From positions 1-37,875 of the forward strand of contig CAYZEZ010000010.1 in NCBI GenBank assembly GCA_964477295.1: a DNA stretch of 37,875 nt, in the 5' to 3' direction. Below, in pieces: positions 7,519-15,909 of the stretch. The position numbers and the translations under genes are program-made. The notes beneath the pieces were generated by a model, which was not told where the DNA came from, made no database searches, and worked only from the letters and a program-made list of their open reading frames with translations. Position 1 is the stretch's first letter; each line of letters begins with the position of its first letter. Source of the DNA: CAYZEZ01 sp964477295 (GTDB taxonomy: Bacteria > Bacteroidota > Bacteroidia > Bacteroidales > SM23-62).

Positions 7519-7740
7519 CTATGGATTCACCGGCTTGTTATCATCATTTTTAATCAGTACTGAGAAGATGAACAGGATGACGGCTGATGCAGCAAATACT
7601 ACCATCAATGATACAAACATCTTCCTGATGATCTCATCAAGGTTGATGACTTCCCAGATACCAAGCAGTGCAATGACGGTAAAGATCAATACCAGGCCAA
7701 TAAGCAGGTAGGATATAATCTTTTTAATTGAATTGCTCAT
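7519..7740 (-). CDS. small two-helix membrane protein
   Basis: A 73-residue protein with two hydrophobic segments, about 8-29 (IISYLLIGLVLIFTVIALLG) and 42-63 (MFVSLMVVFAASAVILFIFSVL), and a charged Lys/Asp tail. I do not recognise the family. It starts 23 bp downstream of btuD on the same strand and so is probably the last gene of the B12 operon, or read through from it. A shadow frame on the other strand is less convincing because it lacks any such pattern. Its role is unknown; accessory subunits of importers and unrelated small inner-membrane proteins both fit. Confidence 0.65.
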   Translation of the reverse strand: MSNSIKKIISYLLIGLVLIFTVIALLGIWEVINLDEIIRKMFVSLMVVFAASAVILFIFSVLIKNDDNKPVNP

Positions 7741-7763
7741 ATCAGTATGGTTTTAGAGGGACA

Positions 7764-8771
7764 TTAAGATTTATGGTCAATATGTAAAGATAATTCATAA
7801 AGTGAACTCAGCTGAATAATACCTGAATTATTTTGATAATTCCATAATGGGTTACCTTCTTTTATTTCGATGGTTACCCTGGGCAGGATATCCTGGCCCG
7901 CCACTACCTCCCATCCTACTCTCTCCAAGGCTTTCTTTGTCAAATCCCTGTGCCGGTTACCACCTCCTGATAACCCTATTTTTCCCGATGATTCTCTTTT
8001 AAGGGTCATGTTAATGTTATTCTCATCAAAACGGTAATTCTCATCATTATAGATCATCGAGAGTTGTCCCGAAAACATCACATCTTCCGGAGCACCCTGG
8101 ATAAGATGGCGCTCATTCAGCAACCATATCCTGTCGGCCAGATTCATCGCTATCTGCAGGTCATGTGACGAAAATATGATCGTCTTGTTTTTTTTACGGG
8201 TTAAGGAATAAAGCAGATGTACAAGCTCATGACGATGCAATATATCAAGAAATGCAGTGGGTTCATCGAGCAACAGGATGCTGGTATCCTGAGCCAGCGC
8301 CCTGGCTATCATGGCCCTTTGTCTCTCCCCATCACTGATCTGATTCATAAACTCTTCTGCTTTTAAACCCAGGCCGACAGCATTGATCGCATTAATAATA
8401 ATTTCATTGTCTGCTATGCTGAGATTGCCTAACCATCCGGTATATGGATGCCGTCCCAGTGCCACTAATTCATACACCCGCATATGATTCAACTGGATGA
8501 TCTCCGTAGAAACAAAACTGATCTTCTTTGCCCTCTCTTGTGCAGTGAAACTTTTATGGTCATTGCCATCAATCATTATGGTCCCGCCAAGTGGATCGTG
8601 CAGTCCGCCCAGGGTTCTGATCAGTGTGCTCTTGCCGGTACCGTTCCTGCCTATAACAGCGATCAGTTCACCCTGTCGTACTGAAGAGTTTACCTCGGAT
8701 AACAAGATGTCTTCAGTGGATCGTTGTTTGTAACCAATGGATAGATTTTCTATTTCTACAGGGAAGAACAT
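7764..8771 (-). CDS. btuD: B12-type ABC importer ATPase (BtuD/FecE family) with C-terminal extension
   Basis: A 335-residue ATPase that would energise BtuC at the cytoplasmic face. Visible motifs are Walker A GRNGTGKST (41-49), the Q-loop region, the signature ISDGERQR (145-152; a variant of LSGGQ), Walker B SILLLDEPT (164-172), the D-loop FLD and switch His in SSHDL (201-205). The family usually ends near residue 255; here about 85 more residues follow, with LSGGGNRHRDLTKKALERVG and a stretch with no motif I know. The assignment to cobalamin rests on the riboswitch and neighbouring genes. It lies 61 bp after btuC, with short direct repeats in between. Confidence 0.88.
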   Translation of the reverse strand: MFFPVEIENLSIGYKQRSTEDILLSEVNSSVRQGELIAVIGRNGTGKSTLIRTLGGLHDPLGGTIMIDGNDHKSFTAQERAKKISFVSTEIIQLNHMRVYELVALGRHPYTGWLGNLSIADNEIIINAINAVGLGLKAEEFMNQISDGERQRAMIARALAQDTSILLLDEPTAFLDILHRHELVHLLYSLTRKKNKTIIFSSHDLQIAMNLADRIWLLNERHLIQGAPEDVMFSGQLSMIYNDENYRFDENNINMTLKRESSGKIGLSGGGNRHRDLTKKALERVGWEVVAGQDILPRVTIEIKEGNPLWNYQNNSGIIQLSSLYELSLHIDHKS

Positions 8772-8778
8772 ATGAATA

Positions 8779-8804
8779 ACGAATTTTGAATTACGAATTT
8801 TGAA
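8779..8804. repeat. 12-bp direct repeat ACGAATTTTGAA, twice
   Basis: Copies at 8779-8790 and 8793-8804 give a 14-nt period. They lie between btuC and btuD, just upstream of the btuD start. Confidence 0.7.
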
Positions 8805-8832
8805 GGAGCATGGGTGTAGGGATTTGGGTGTG

Positions 8833-9837
8833 TTATGATACTGAGATTCTTTTTCGTTGAGTGACTATCCAGATCACAACAGGAATGCCCAATATTGCTG
8901 TTACCGCATTTATGGGCAATACTTGCTGATAACCGGGTAATTGGGAAATGATATCGCTGAAAAGCATCATACAGGCCCCAATTCCGATCGCTCCGGGAAT
9001 AACCACACTATGATTTGACGATTTAAACACCATTCTTGTTACATGGGGTACAACAATACCAATAAAACCTATGGGTCCGCAAAAAGCGGTAACTGTGCCA
9101 GCCAGGATGCTTGTGCTGGTAAATATAATTATCCTTGTCCTTGTAACATTGATGCCGGTAGTCCTCGCGTAATTTTCTCCAAGCAATAACAGATTCAATC
9201 TCTTAATGGAAACCACTGCCAGTACCACACCAGCCGAGATGCTGATCAGCATGACCTTCAACTGTGGGCCGGTAACATTTCCCAGGCTGCCGAGGGTCCA
9301 GATAATAAACGAACGCAACAGGGACTCATTACTGAAATACTGGAGTATACTGACAATGGCAATGGTAATGCTTCCAAATAAAATTCCCAGTATCAGGATG
9401 GTCATGTTATCCTGTATCCGGAAAGATACCAGCAGGATACCCAATAAAACAATTGCCGAACCAATCCAGGCTGCAAATACAATTGTCCAGTGGCCCAAAG
9501 GATTAGCCATGAAGCTGCCAAATATCATCGAAGAGCCCAGGACAAGTATTGCCACTCCAAGGCTTGCTCCTGCACTGATTCCCAGAACATAGGGACCAGC
9601 AAGTGGATTCCTGAAATAGGTCTGCATTTGCAATCCACTGATTGCCAGGGCAATACCAGCTAGTATGGCAGTGATGGCTTTGGGTATCCTGAAGCTGAGA
9701 AGGATAGTTTTCCATTCAGGTTTAAGGTCATGACCGGAAAAAACAGACAGCATTACGTCTTTTACAGGAATTTTCACTGAGCCCGACAGTATATCGGCTA
9801 TAAAGAAAGCAATTAGTCCTGTGACAAGGATAACCAT
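8833..9837 (-). CDS. btuC: B12-type ABC importer permease (FecCD/BtuC family)
   Basis: At 334 residues with about ten hydrophobic segments, it matches the FecCD permease family that forms the channel of type II importers. Visible marks are the N-terminal GSVKIP loop, ALAISGLQMQTYFRNPLAGPYVLGISAGA (coupling and early TM motif, seen as short blocks here) and CGPIGFIGIVVPHVTRM near the coupling helices. The first TM begins right after the ATG at 9837. The frame stays open upstream to a stop at about 9905 but contains no ATG, GTG or TTG, so this start is the best available. It sits between btuF and btuD. Confidence 0.92.
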   Translation of the reverse strand: MVILVTGLIAFFIADILSGSVKIPVKDVMLSVFSGHDLKPEWKTILLSFRIPKAITAILAGIALAISGLQMQTYFRNPLAGPYVLGISAGASLGVAILVLGSSMIFGSFMANPLGHWTIVFAAWIGSAIVLLGILLVSFRIQDNMTILILGILFGSITIAIVSILQYFSNESLLRSFIIWTLGSLGNVTGPQLKVMLISISAGVVLAVVSIKRLNLLLLGENYARTTGINVTRTRIIIFTSTSILAGTVTAFCGPIGFIGIVVPHVTRMVFKSSNHSVVIPGAIGIGACMMLFSDIISQLPGYQQVLPINAVTAILGIPVVIWIVTQRKRISVS

Positions 9838-9922
9838 GATCCGGTAGCTCCTGGATGTGTATCTTTGATCATATGGTTGCGGAGGGTTGATTGGTTTGTT
9901 TATTTATTGATCTGTTGACAGG

Positions 9923-11086
9923 TTATTTTAAACGTTGGTAATAGACGAGGGTATGACCTGGTAATAATTCTGGATGAAAGATTGAGATCAGGTCCTTCAG
10001 GATAACATGAGGTTCCAATGCTCCTGTTTCCCAATATACATTACCTCCCAGATCATTCACCATGGCGTTGTTATTAAAAACATTCCCAATCCTGAAAGCC
10101 TCGAATAATTGAAGCCTGGAATCAAGAGATTTGATATCATATAAGCTTAGAGCAGATCCGGCATTAATCCAGATATCTGCATTTTGGGCTTTGCTGAAAA
10201 CAAACTCAGTTTCCAGTGGGATGGCTTCCCTGGAGCTATCATCCTTCCATATATATTCACCTCCTGCATCATTGATCAAAGTTGCAGCAAATGACCTGCC
10301 ACCGGGAACCCACCATGTATCCTTCCAGGGTAATCCTGACAGGACAGTTGGTCTGGGATTAGCTTTACCGGCAATGGCAACCAACTTATTGTATGCTGAT
10401 GAAATGGAATCAAAAATGGTCTCAGCCTGATCCAGCTCATCATAGAAACAGGCAACGAACTTTATCCATTCAGCCTTGGCCAGCGGATCAGATTCCAGGT
10501 ACTCCGCATTCAGGACTACTGGTATTTGGAGTGATTTCAATTTCTGAAGCACGGAAGATATCTCACCCGATACACCATACATGATAACCAGGTCAGGATC
10601 CAACCCGATTAATTCCTCATAATTCTGTGATTGTTCATACCCGATATCGCGGATATGTCCTGCATCTATCTTCTTTCTGACAACGGGATCGGAGATATAC
10701 CTGCTTCCTGAAACGCCTACGAGTGATTCCTGTTTATCAAGGGCACTGATCATGGCTACATGTGTGGTTGAGGTGGCTACTACCCGGTTGACAGGAACCT
10801 GAATATATGTGCCGGCATTGAGATTTACAAGTACCTTTTCTTTATCCTGATACAAAACATAAGTCAGCTCAACATTTTTAAGTTGCTGCCATGGATTAAA
10901 AACCGAGATTATCCGGTATCCGTCAAAATCCCTGATAGTGAATCCATGGGCATATTGAACGTGCTTATTTTCAGGGATTTGAGACGAAATAGAACCGTCC
11001 CTCGACTGGCAGGCTGAAACAATCAGGATGAAGGCCTGAAACAGGTATACAAAACTTTTTAGACGGGTTGGATTTCGAACAGTCAT
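9923..11086 (-). CDS. btuF: periplasmic B12-binding lipoprotein (BtuF family)
   Basis: The start chosen is the ATG at 11086 (MTVRNPTRLK), giving 387 residues; an earlier ATG at 11158 overlaps the upstream gene and spoils the signal peptide. The lipobox is LIVSAC with Cys26, followed by QSRDG. It lacks the acidic run right after Cys that marks surface export in this phylum, so it should face the periplasm. The fold is a class III helical-backbone binding protein: residues with RVVATSTTHVAMISALDKQ, IGYEQSQNYEELIGLDPDLVI and the C-terminal lobe from GGRSFAATLINDAGGEY. Substrate is inferred as cobalamin from the riboswitch and BtuB. Confidence 0.88.
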   Translation of the reverse strand: MTVRNPTRLKSFVYLFQAFILIVSACQSRDGSISSQIPENKHVQYAHGFTIRDFDGYRIISVFNPWQQLKNVELTYVLYQDKEKVLVNLNAGTYIQVPVNRVVATSTTHVAMISALDKQESLVGVSGSRYISDPVVRKKIDAGHIRDIGYEQSQNYEELIGLDPDLVIMYGVSGEISSVLQKLKSLQIPVVLNAEYLESDPLAKAEWIKFVACFYDELDQAETIFDSISSAYNKLVAIAGKANPRPTVLSGLPWKDTWWVPGGRSFAATLINDAGGEYIWKDDSSREAIPLETEFVFSKAQNADIWINAGSALSLYDIKSLDSRLQLFEAFRIGNVFNNNAMVNDLGGNVYWETGALEPHVILKDLISIFHPELLPGHTLVYYQRLK

Positions 11087-11102
11087 GCTGACGATGAATA
11101 GT

Positions 11103-12755
11103 TTACCGGTAGGGCTGATGTATGATCTTTTGAGTATAAACTCTTTCTGCATTAACACCCTTCACGATGTAAATACCAGGTGCCTGATCCGAGAGGTCAA
11201 AACCAACGGTTGTTGTATTTTCATAATGTTTTTGAAATACCAGCTTCCCCGACAGATCAAAAATTCTCAGGTTAAAATTAATTGTGGCACCCGGAGACAA
11301 CTTGATAGTATAATAACCATTTCCCGGATTCGGATAAACCATCAGGTCCTGTCGTTCAATGGGTTGTACCTGTGTCCATATTTCCGCTCCACCCAGGTTC
11401 ATGACTCCACTTTTCAGGGGATCGAGCCAGGTTTTCAGGCTTTTCAGGGGATCATCGTAATAATTCCAGGAATAGTTAAATTTTGTATAGTAATCGTTCA
11501 CTGAATTATCGCAGGATGCTACTCCTCCGGTTAGCAGCCCAATGATCCTTTGCTGTGGATCAAGCAATGCACCTCCGGAGGAGCCTTGCTCGGTTGTTCC
11601 GACATCCCACTCAAGTATCCTCCAGTGCGAATACAATACATATTCCGGATAATAATCGGGTATATGGTACGAGGACTCCGGTGCATCATTATCGAATGTA
11701 ATTTTCTTTACATCACCACGCGGATGATGTATGGTTGATGAAGATTCAACAGGATCCACGCTCCTGTTCCATCCGGCAAAATATACATTGAAGCTATCCG
11801 GAGGTGATATGCTCAATTCAACAAGGGAAAAATCCAGGCTATCTGTATTTCTAAGGTCACCAAGGGTATCTCCTGTGCTCAGAAGTGTTGATCCGGCAAT
11901 CATATCCTTGAGTGGCACATCCGGTCCATCACATTCCGGACTTTCATAATTAAACAGAAAAACTGAAGCGTCTGCTTCATGCTGGCTGCCAATGCAATGA
12001 GCCGCTGTTAAAACATACGGCCTGCCATCCTGGTTTGTGTTGTTGATAAGATTGCCTGTACATCTTTTGGTGCCATTAATAATGATCCTGCATACAGATC
12101 GCTTCACAACCTGGAAATCGTCACCCTCAGGACAATTAATGTCTATATTGCATACTCCTGACTTACCATACCATTCATCTTTCAGACGAATGTCCGGGTT
12201 TCCGTTATCAAAGCCATGAGCAATTTTACTGATTTCCAGATAACCATAATATTCCTGGTCATCCGGCACTTCTAGCTGGACATATATTAAGTCGCCAGGC
12301 AGATAGGTAACAGGCAGAACACCACTTATTTTATTATTAAATGAAGTAAGTGAGCCTATTGTGGCTGACCTGTCACTATTATAGATATACACCCTGGCAT
12401 TGCCTGTAAGATGATAATTTCCAAATATAAGACCCAGGGATGCTGCCCCCGGTGAATAAATTCCTATTGTCCAGATCCTGTATCCTGAATTATGCCGGAT
12501 CCATTTTCCATTATTTTCAGGGGTGATATGTACATCGTAATTCTTTGCAAAGATCAAGGCTTTTTTATTGTAATAAGAAGGTGCCTCTTCAGTCATGTTA
12601 AGCTTCAGGGGTAACTGGCTGACATCAAAAACAGGTATAGTTGCCTTTAAATTATAATCTATTGTCAGAGGATCACCATCCTGGCCCAGTTGTCCTGAAA
12701 GATTTTCCTGTAACATCCATGCGAAAACAAACAAAAGAATTAATCCTGCTCTCAT
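11103..12755 (-). CDS. secreted trypsin-fold serine protease (lysyl-endopeptidase type) with T9SS sorting domain
   Basis: 550 residues. There is a signal peptide at 1-20, a beta-rich N-terminal region (30-200), and an S1 peptidase domain with the triad H253 (LTAAHC), D308 (LDFSLVEL) and S393 (GSSGGAL). The IHHPRGDVKKI motif is typical of the Achromobacter lysyl-endopeptidase branch. Paired Cys residues suggest disulfides. From about 472 the tail (VYPNPGNGYYTI..., LRIFDLSGKLV, GIYIVKG) is a T9SS type A sorting domain, so the enzyme is sent to the cell surface. It lies inside the B12 operon, 65 bp after the BtuG-like gene and 16 bp before btuF. Its role there is unknown; release of protein-bound cobalamin is a guess. 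Confidence 0.9.
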   Translation of the reverse strand: MRAGLILLFVFAWMLQENLSGQLGQDGDPLTIDYNLKATIPVFDVSQLPLKLNMTEEAPSYYNKKALIFAKNYDVHITPENNGKWIRHNSGYRIWTIGIYSPGAASLGLIFGNYHLTGNARVYIYNSDRSATIGSLTSFNNKISGVLPVTYLPGDLIYVQLEVPDDQEYYGYLEISKIAHGFDNGNPDIRLKDEWYGKSGVCNIDINCPEGDDFQVVKRSVCRIIINGTKRCTGNLINNTNQDGRPYVLTAAHCIGSQHEADASVFLFNYESPECDGPDVPLKDMIAGSTLLSTGDTLGDLRNTDSLDFSLVELSISPPDSFNVYFAGWNRSVDPVESSSTIHHPRGDVKKITFDNDAPESSYHIPDYYPEYVLYSHWRILEWDVGTTEQGSSGGALLDPQQRIIGLLTGGVASCDNSVNDYYTKFNYSWNYYDDPLKSLKTWLDPLKSGVMNLGGAEIWTQVQPIERQDLMVYPNPGNGYYTIKLSPGATINFNLRIFDLSGKLVFQKHYENTTTVGFDLSDQAPGIYIVKGVNAERVYTQKIIHQPYR

Positions 12756-12820
12756 AATTAAATTATCCTATTTTCAACAAAGGAAACAATTTCCTCCAAC
12801 TTATTGTTGAATTACTCATT

Positions 12821-13927
12821 CTACCAGAAATAGATATAGCCCGGGTTGATCCCAACCCGGAATGAATCGATTGCTGCACCTGAGGGAGTAAATCGGTAAA
12901 TCCATCCGTTTTGCTGGTAATCAACTGCATCACCCAGGTAGATAATATGCCTGTCAGGATCGACTGCCATACTGTAATATGTATGATCATAGGCCTTAAT
13001 CAGGGGCGTTTCAGGCAGGGATTTCTCCATAACAGGCATTCGATACACTCCACCGTCAATATAATATAAAGTATCCATTGATCCGTTCAAATAAAGATTG
13101 GTTGGAGAACTGTTCATATCCCTGAATTGAAATTCAGCTTCAACCTCCCTGCTGTAAGGATCGATCCGGGATAGCGAAGCCAACTCCTGACCGAAGGCAC
13201 TTCCTGCAAAACCTCCGTCCGATAATACCCATATCTTATTATTCTGATCCAATTGTATGCTGTTTGGTTGCTTTCCTACTTCAATACTGTCGACCAACAG
13301 GTCCGTAGCTCTATCAATTACAAGAACTTTATTGTCGTATGACCAGCAGGTTACAAAGACAAAATCACCAATCCCGACCATTTGTTCGGTAGAATGCTGG
13401 TTGAAGGAATTATAATTATTCAAATTGATTTCCTTTGTTATTTCTTGCTGTTCAGCATTATAAACATATATTGACTTGCTGTGCATATCAGAAATATAAG
13501 CCTTCAGGTTATCAGCAAAATATATAAAACGGGGTGACGCAAGTCCTGAGATTTTATCGATATACTTCATGCTTACCGGATCAAATATGTAAATCTTACC
13601 GGAATTGTTTAAGACAACATAAGCTATTTTATTATGGATTGTCATGGATTGAGCAACATCCCCCAGTGGTACTCCGTTGGCTGCAAAAAATACTTCGTTA
13701 AATAATTCTTCTTCAGTGTAGTCATAAAAGGAAAGGGTAGCATTGTCCTGGTTAAAATTTCCTTCATTAAGTATAAAGACTCCGTTTGAAGCGCTGATAC
13801 CTGTTCCCACAATATCTAACGGATCATTATCACAGGATGACAAAAGACCAGGCAGGGCAGTAATAATAAGCAAGCCCAGATTAAGGGATACCTGCCTGCA
13901 GGAGCATAATACTGGATAGTTTTTCAT
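12821..13927 (-). CDS. surface beta-propeller lipoprotein, BtuG-like (DUF5074/YncE type)
   Basis: 368 residues. A lipoprotein signal ends at GLLSSC (Cys32), followed by DNDP, an acidic start consistent with surface export. The rest consists of propeller blades with YncE-like phrases (GVFILNEGNFN, AYVVLNNSGKIYIFDP, KAYISDMHSKSIYVYN, KVLVIDRATD, GKQPNSIQLDQNNKIWVL, MAVDPDRHIIYLGDA). In Bacteroides, BtuG is a seven-bladed propeller lipoprotein that binds B12 very tightly and caps BtuB. The same role is likely here because the gene starts directly at the btuB stop with no gap. The N-terminal region before the hydrophobic core is long and has two extra Cys; a later start is not available as ATG. 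Confidence 0.85.
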   Translation of the reverse strand: MKNYPVLCSCRQVSLNLGLLIITALPGLLSSCDNDPLDIVGTGISASNGVFILNEGNFNQDNATLSFYDYTEEELFNEVFFAANGVPLGDVAQSMTIHNKIAYVVLNNSGKIYIFDPVSMKYIDKISGLASPRFIYFADNLKAYISDMHSKSIYVYNAEQQEITKEINLNNYNSFNQHSTEQMVGIGDFVFVTCWSYDNKVLVIDRATDLLVDSIEVGKQPNSIQLDQNNKIWVLSDGGFAGSAFGQELASLSRIDPYSREVEAEFQFRDMNSSPTNLYLNGSMDTLYYIDGGVYRMPVMEKSLPETPLIKAYDHTYYSMAVDPDRHIIYLGDAVDYQQNGWIYRFTPSGAAIDSFRVGINPGYIYFW

Positions 13928-15880
13928 TTATAAGCTCACTCCCAGGTTAATTGAATAATACCTGCCAGGCATTGGCCTTGCCAGAATTACCTGGTACGAT
14001 TTATTAAATATATTATATATACCAAACCGGATAGAAGTCTTCATCCTGTTCATGACTATTTCTTTCCCGAATAAAACATGATTCAGGGCATATGGATTAA
14101 GGACTGCCTCGAAATGGCTCTCTTCATTGCTCGACTGGGTATATCTTTTCCCAATAATAATGAGAGAATAATTAAAAGAATATCCCTTGAAACCGACATA
14201 AGCATGTGTATTCATGACATGCCGGGGTATATAGACCAGCTGCTTGCCCCTCGATTGGTCGGCTAATGGCACTGCTTGTTGATTCGTTGTAAAAGTGAGG
14301 CTATAGTTAGCATTCAGCTGAATTTTATAGTTTTCCCCTGTTACTGCCGAGTTGAACATTGCTTCCAGTCCCCTTGAGAAAACAGTGGCAATATTTTCAG
14401 CGGTCCAGTACTGGAACTGCGTTGGTTTCCATAATATCCAGTCCTCGATCCAGGAAGCAAAACCTGTGATCTCTCCTCCGATTTCATGATTGTTTATTTT
14501 GTGTCTAATGCTGGCAGACAGATCTCCGGTGTAGCTCATTTCAGGTTTCAGGTCCGGATTCCCACCAGGTATCCAGTAGAGATCATTCAGGGATGGGATA
14601 TTATAGTTTCTTGAAATATTTGATTTCAGGTATAGCTCCTTGTTATTAAAAACCTTATACGATAAACCCACAGATGGCATTACAGGCAGAAAGGTAGTAT
14701 TTACCAGGTCTTCACGCATCAGTATCCATGTAGAAAGACGATCAGTCATCTCGCTGTTAAACATCATCATTATCGACATTTCCGATTTACGGGCATTATA
14801 TCCTTCTGATTTTACCTTTTCGGTAATGGAAACCTGGTGGAACATATTGGATACCGTAGCAGTCAGTTTTGATTTATCGTTGATTTCCCGGTTTAGTTTA
14901 AACTGGTTATACACTCCTTGTTCTTTGCTTCTGGAGTCAATATTTACGAATCCCAATTCCGGGAATTCAAAAAGGTAATTTATTCTTGCCAGTGACATCC
15001 CTGATATTACTTCTATTGTGCCCTTATCGCGGTAATTTTTCCAGGAAACTGAAGAAAAGAACTGCCTGTCGTATTGCTTTTCAGATCTTTCATCTCCTTC
15101 ATACGACATAGGTTGCGAAATATTCCGGCTGGTTTGCTGGTACCATAAATGTACTGAAACAAGGTTTTTATGATTCAGGCGGTAATAAGCATCCTGGTTA
15201 AAGCCATATTTTTGAAATCCTGCCTTTTTCAACCTGGTTTCCTCAACTGGCAGGATCCCGGTATTGGTAAAGGTGAAGTCGTTCCGGGACCGGTTAATGA
15301 AAAATTTGGTGGAAGACAATAAATTACCAAACCTGAGATCCAGTTCTGATGTGGTATGGAACGAATGAAAGCTCCCTGCCTCCTGGTTCATTTTCAAACC
15401 TGTCTTTTTGTCCCAATCAGGGATCCCCTGCAATGATATTATTCCTCCAAGGGCTCCGCTGGACTCTGTCAGGGAACTAGAGCCATGAAGCAATTTAACC
15501 TTGTCGGCAAAACACACCGGCACCATTGACAGATCCACCTGACCCAGCATGGGTGAATTCAATCGGATTCCATTCCAGAATACCTTGGTATGGCCAGGGT
15601 CGGTTCCGCGGAAAGAAGCAGTCGAAAGCAAACCATTACCTGTTGATTTAATATAAACAGTTGAGTGCATACTAAGCAACTCTGACAAATCGAGGTGCAG
15701 GGATTGTTGCATAGCCAGGGTATCGATGATTGTTTCGCGAAGGATCCGGCCGGCGATATTCTCATTTTTATATACAGACACTTCTTTTATGTGCAGGGTA
15801 TCGTGGAATGCCTGTGCAATCCCGGTTTGGAACCATGGGGTGAGGCTTAGAATAAATAATATTCTTCTTGCAGAGATCAA
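13928..15880 (-). CDS. btuB: TonB-dependent cobalamin receptor BtuB
   Basis: 650 residues, outer membrane. A signal peptide (1-22) ends near GIAQA. A plug domain (about 30-160) follows with LHIKEVSVYKNEN (TonB box region), GLLSTASFRGTDPGHTKVFWNGIRLN, and LLHGSSSLTESSGALGG. A 22-strand beta-barrel then runs to the C-terminus, where strands alternate with short turns and the end is GRYYSINLGVSL. The length is typical of BtuB. The gene lies between a T9SS surface protein and the BtuG-like lipoprotein; the riboswitch far upstream points to cobalamin as substrate. It needs TonB-ExbBD from elsewhere. Confidence 0.92.
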   Translation of the reverse strand: MISARRILFILSLTPWFQTGIAQAFHDTLHIKEVSVYKNENIAGRILRETIIDTLAMQQSLHLDLSELLSMHSTVYIKSTGNGLLSTASFRGTDPGHTKVFWNGIRLNSPMLGQVDLSMVPVCFADKVKLLHGSSSLTESSGALGGIISLQGIPDWDKKTGLKMNQEAGSFHSFHTTSELDLRFGNLLSSTKFFINRSRNDFTFTNTGILPVEETRLKKAGFQKYGFNQDAYYRLNHKNLVSVHLWYQQTSRNISQPMSYEGDERSEKQYDRQFFSSVSWKNYRDKGTIEVISGMSLARINYLFEFPELGFVNIDSRSKEQGVYNQFKLNREINDKSKLTATVSNMFHQVSITEKVKSEGYNARKSEMSIMMMFNSEMTDRLSTWILMREDLVNTTFLPVMPSVGLSYKVFNNKELYLKSNISRNYNIPSLNDLYWIPGGNPDLKPEMSYTGDLSASIRHKINNHEIGGEITGFASWIEDWILWKPTQFQYWTAENIATVFSRGLEAMFNSAVTGENYKIQLNANYSLTFTTNQQAVPLADQSRGKQLVYIPRHVMNTHAYVGFKGYSFNYSLIIIGKRYTQSSNEESHFEAVLNPYALNHVLFGKEIVMNRMKTSIRFGIYNIFNKSYQVILARPMPGRYYSINLGVSL

Positions 15881-15909
15881 ACCAGTTGCGAGTTATGAGG
15901 TGTTTCAGG

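Noticed and set aside
12840..12861. CCGGGTTG-ATC-CCAACCCGG palindrome near the end of the BtuG-like gene
   Set aside because: It resembles the REP-like palindromes but lies in frame in conserved coding sequence (VGINPGY) and is probably a codon coincidence.
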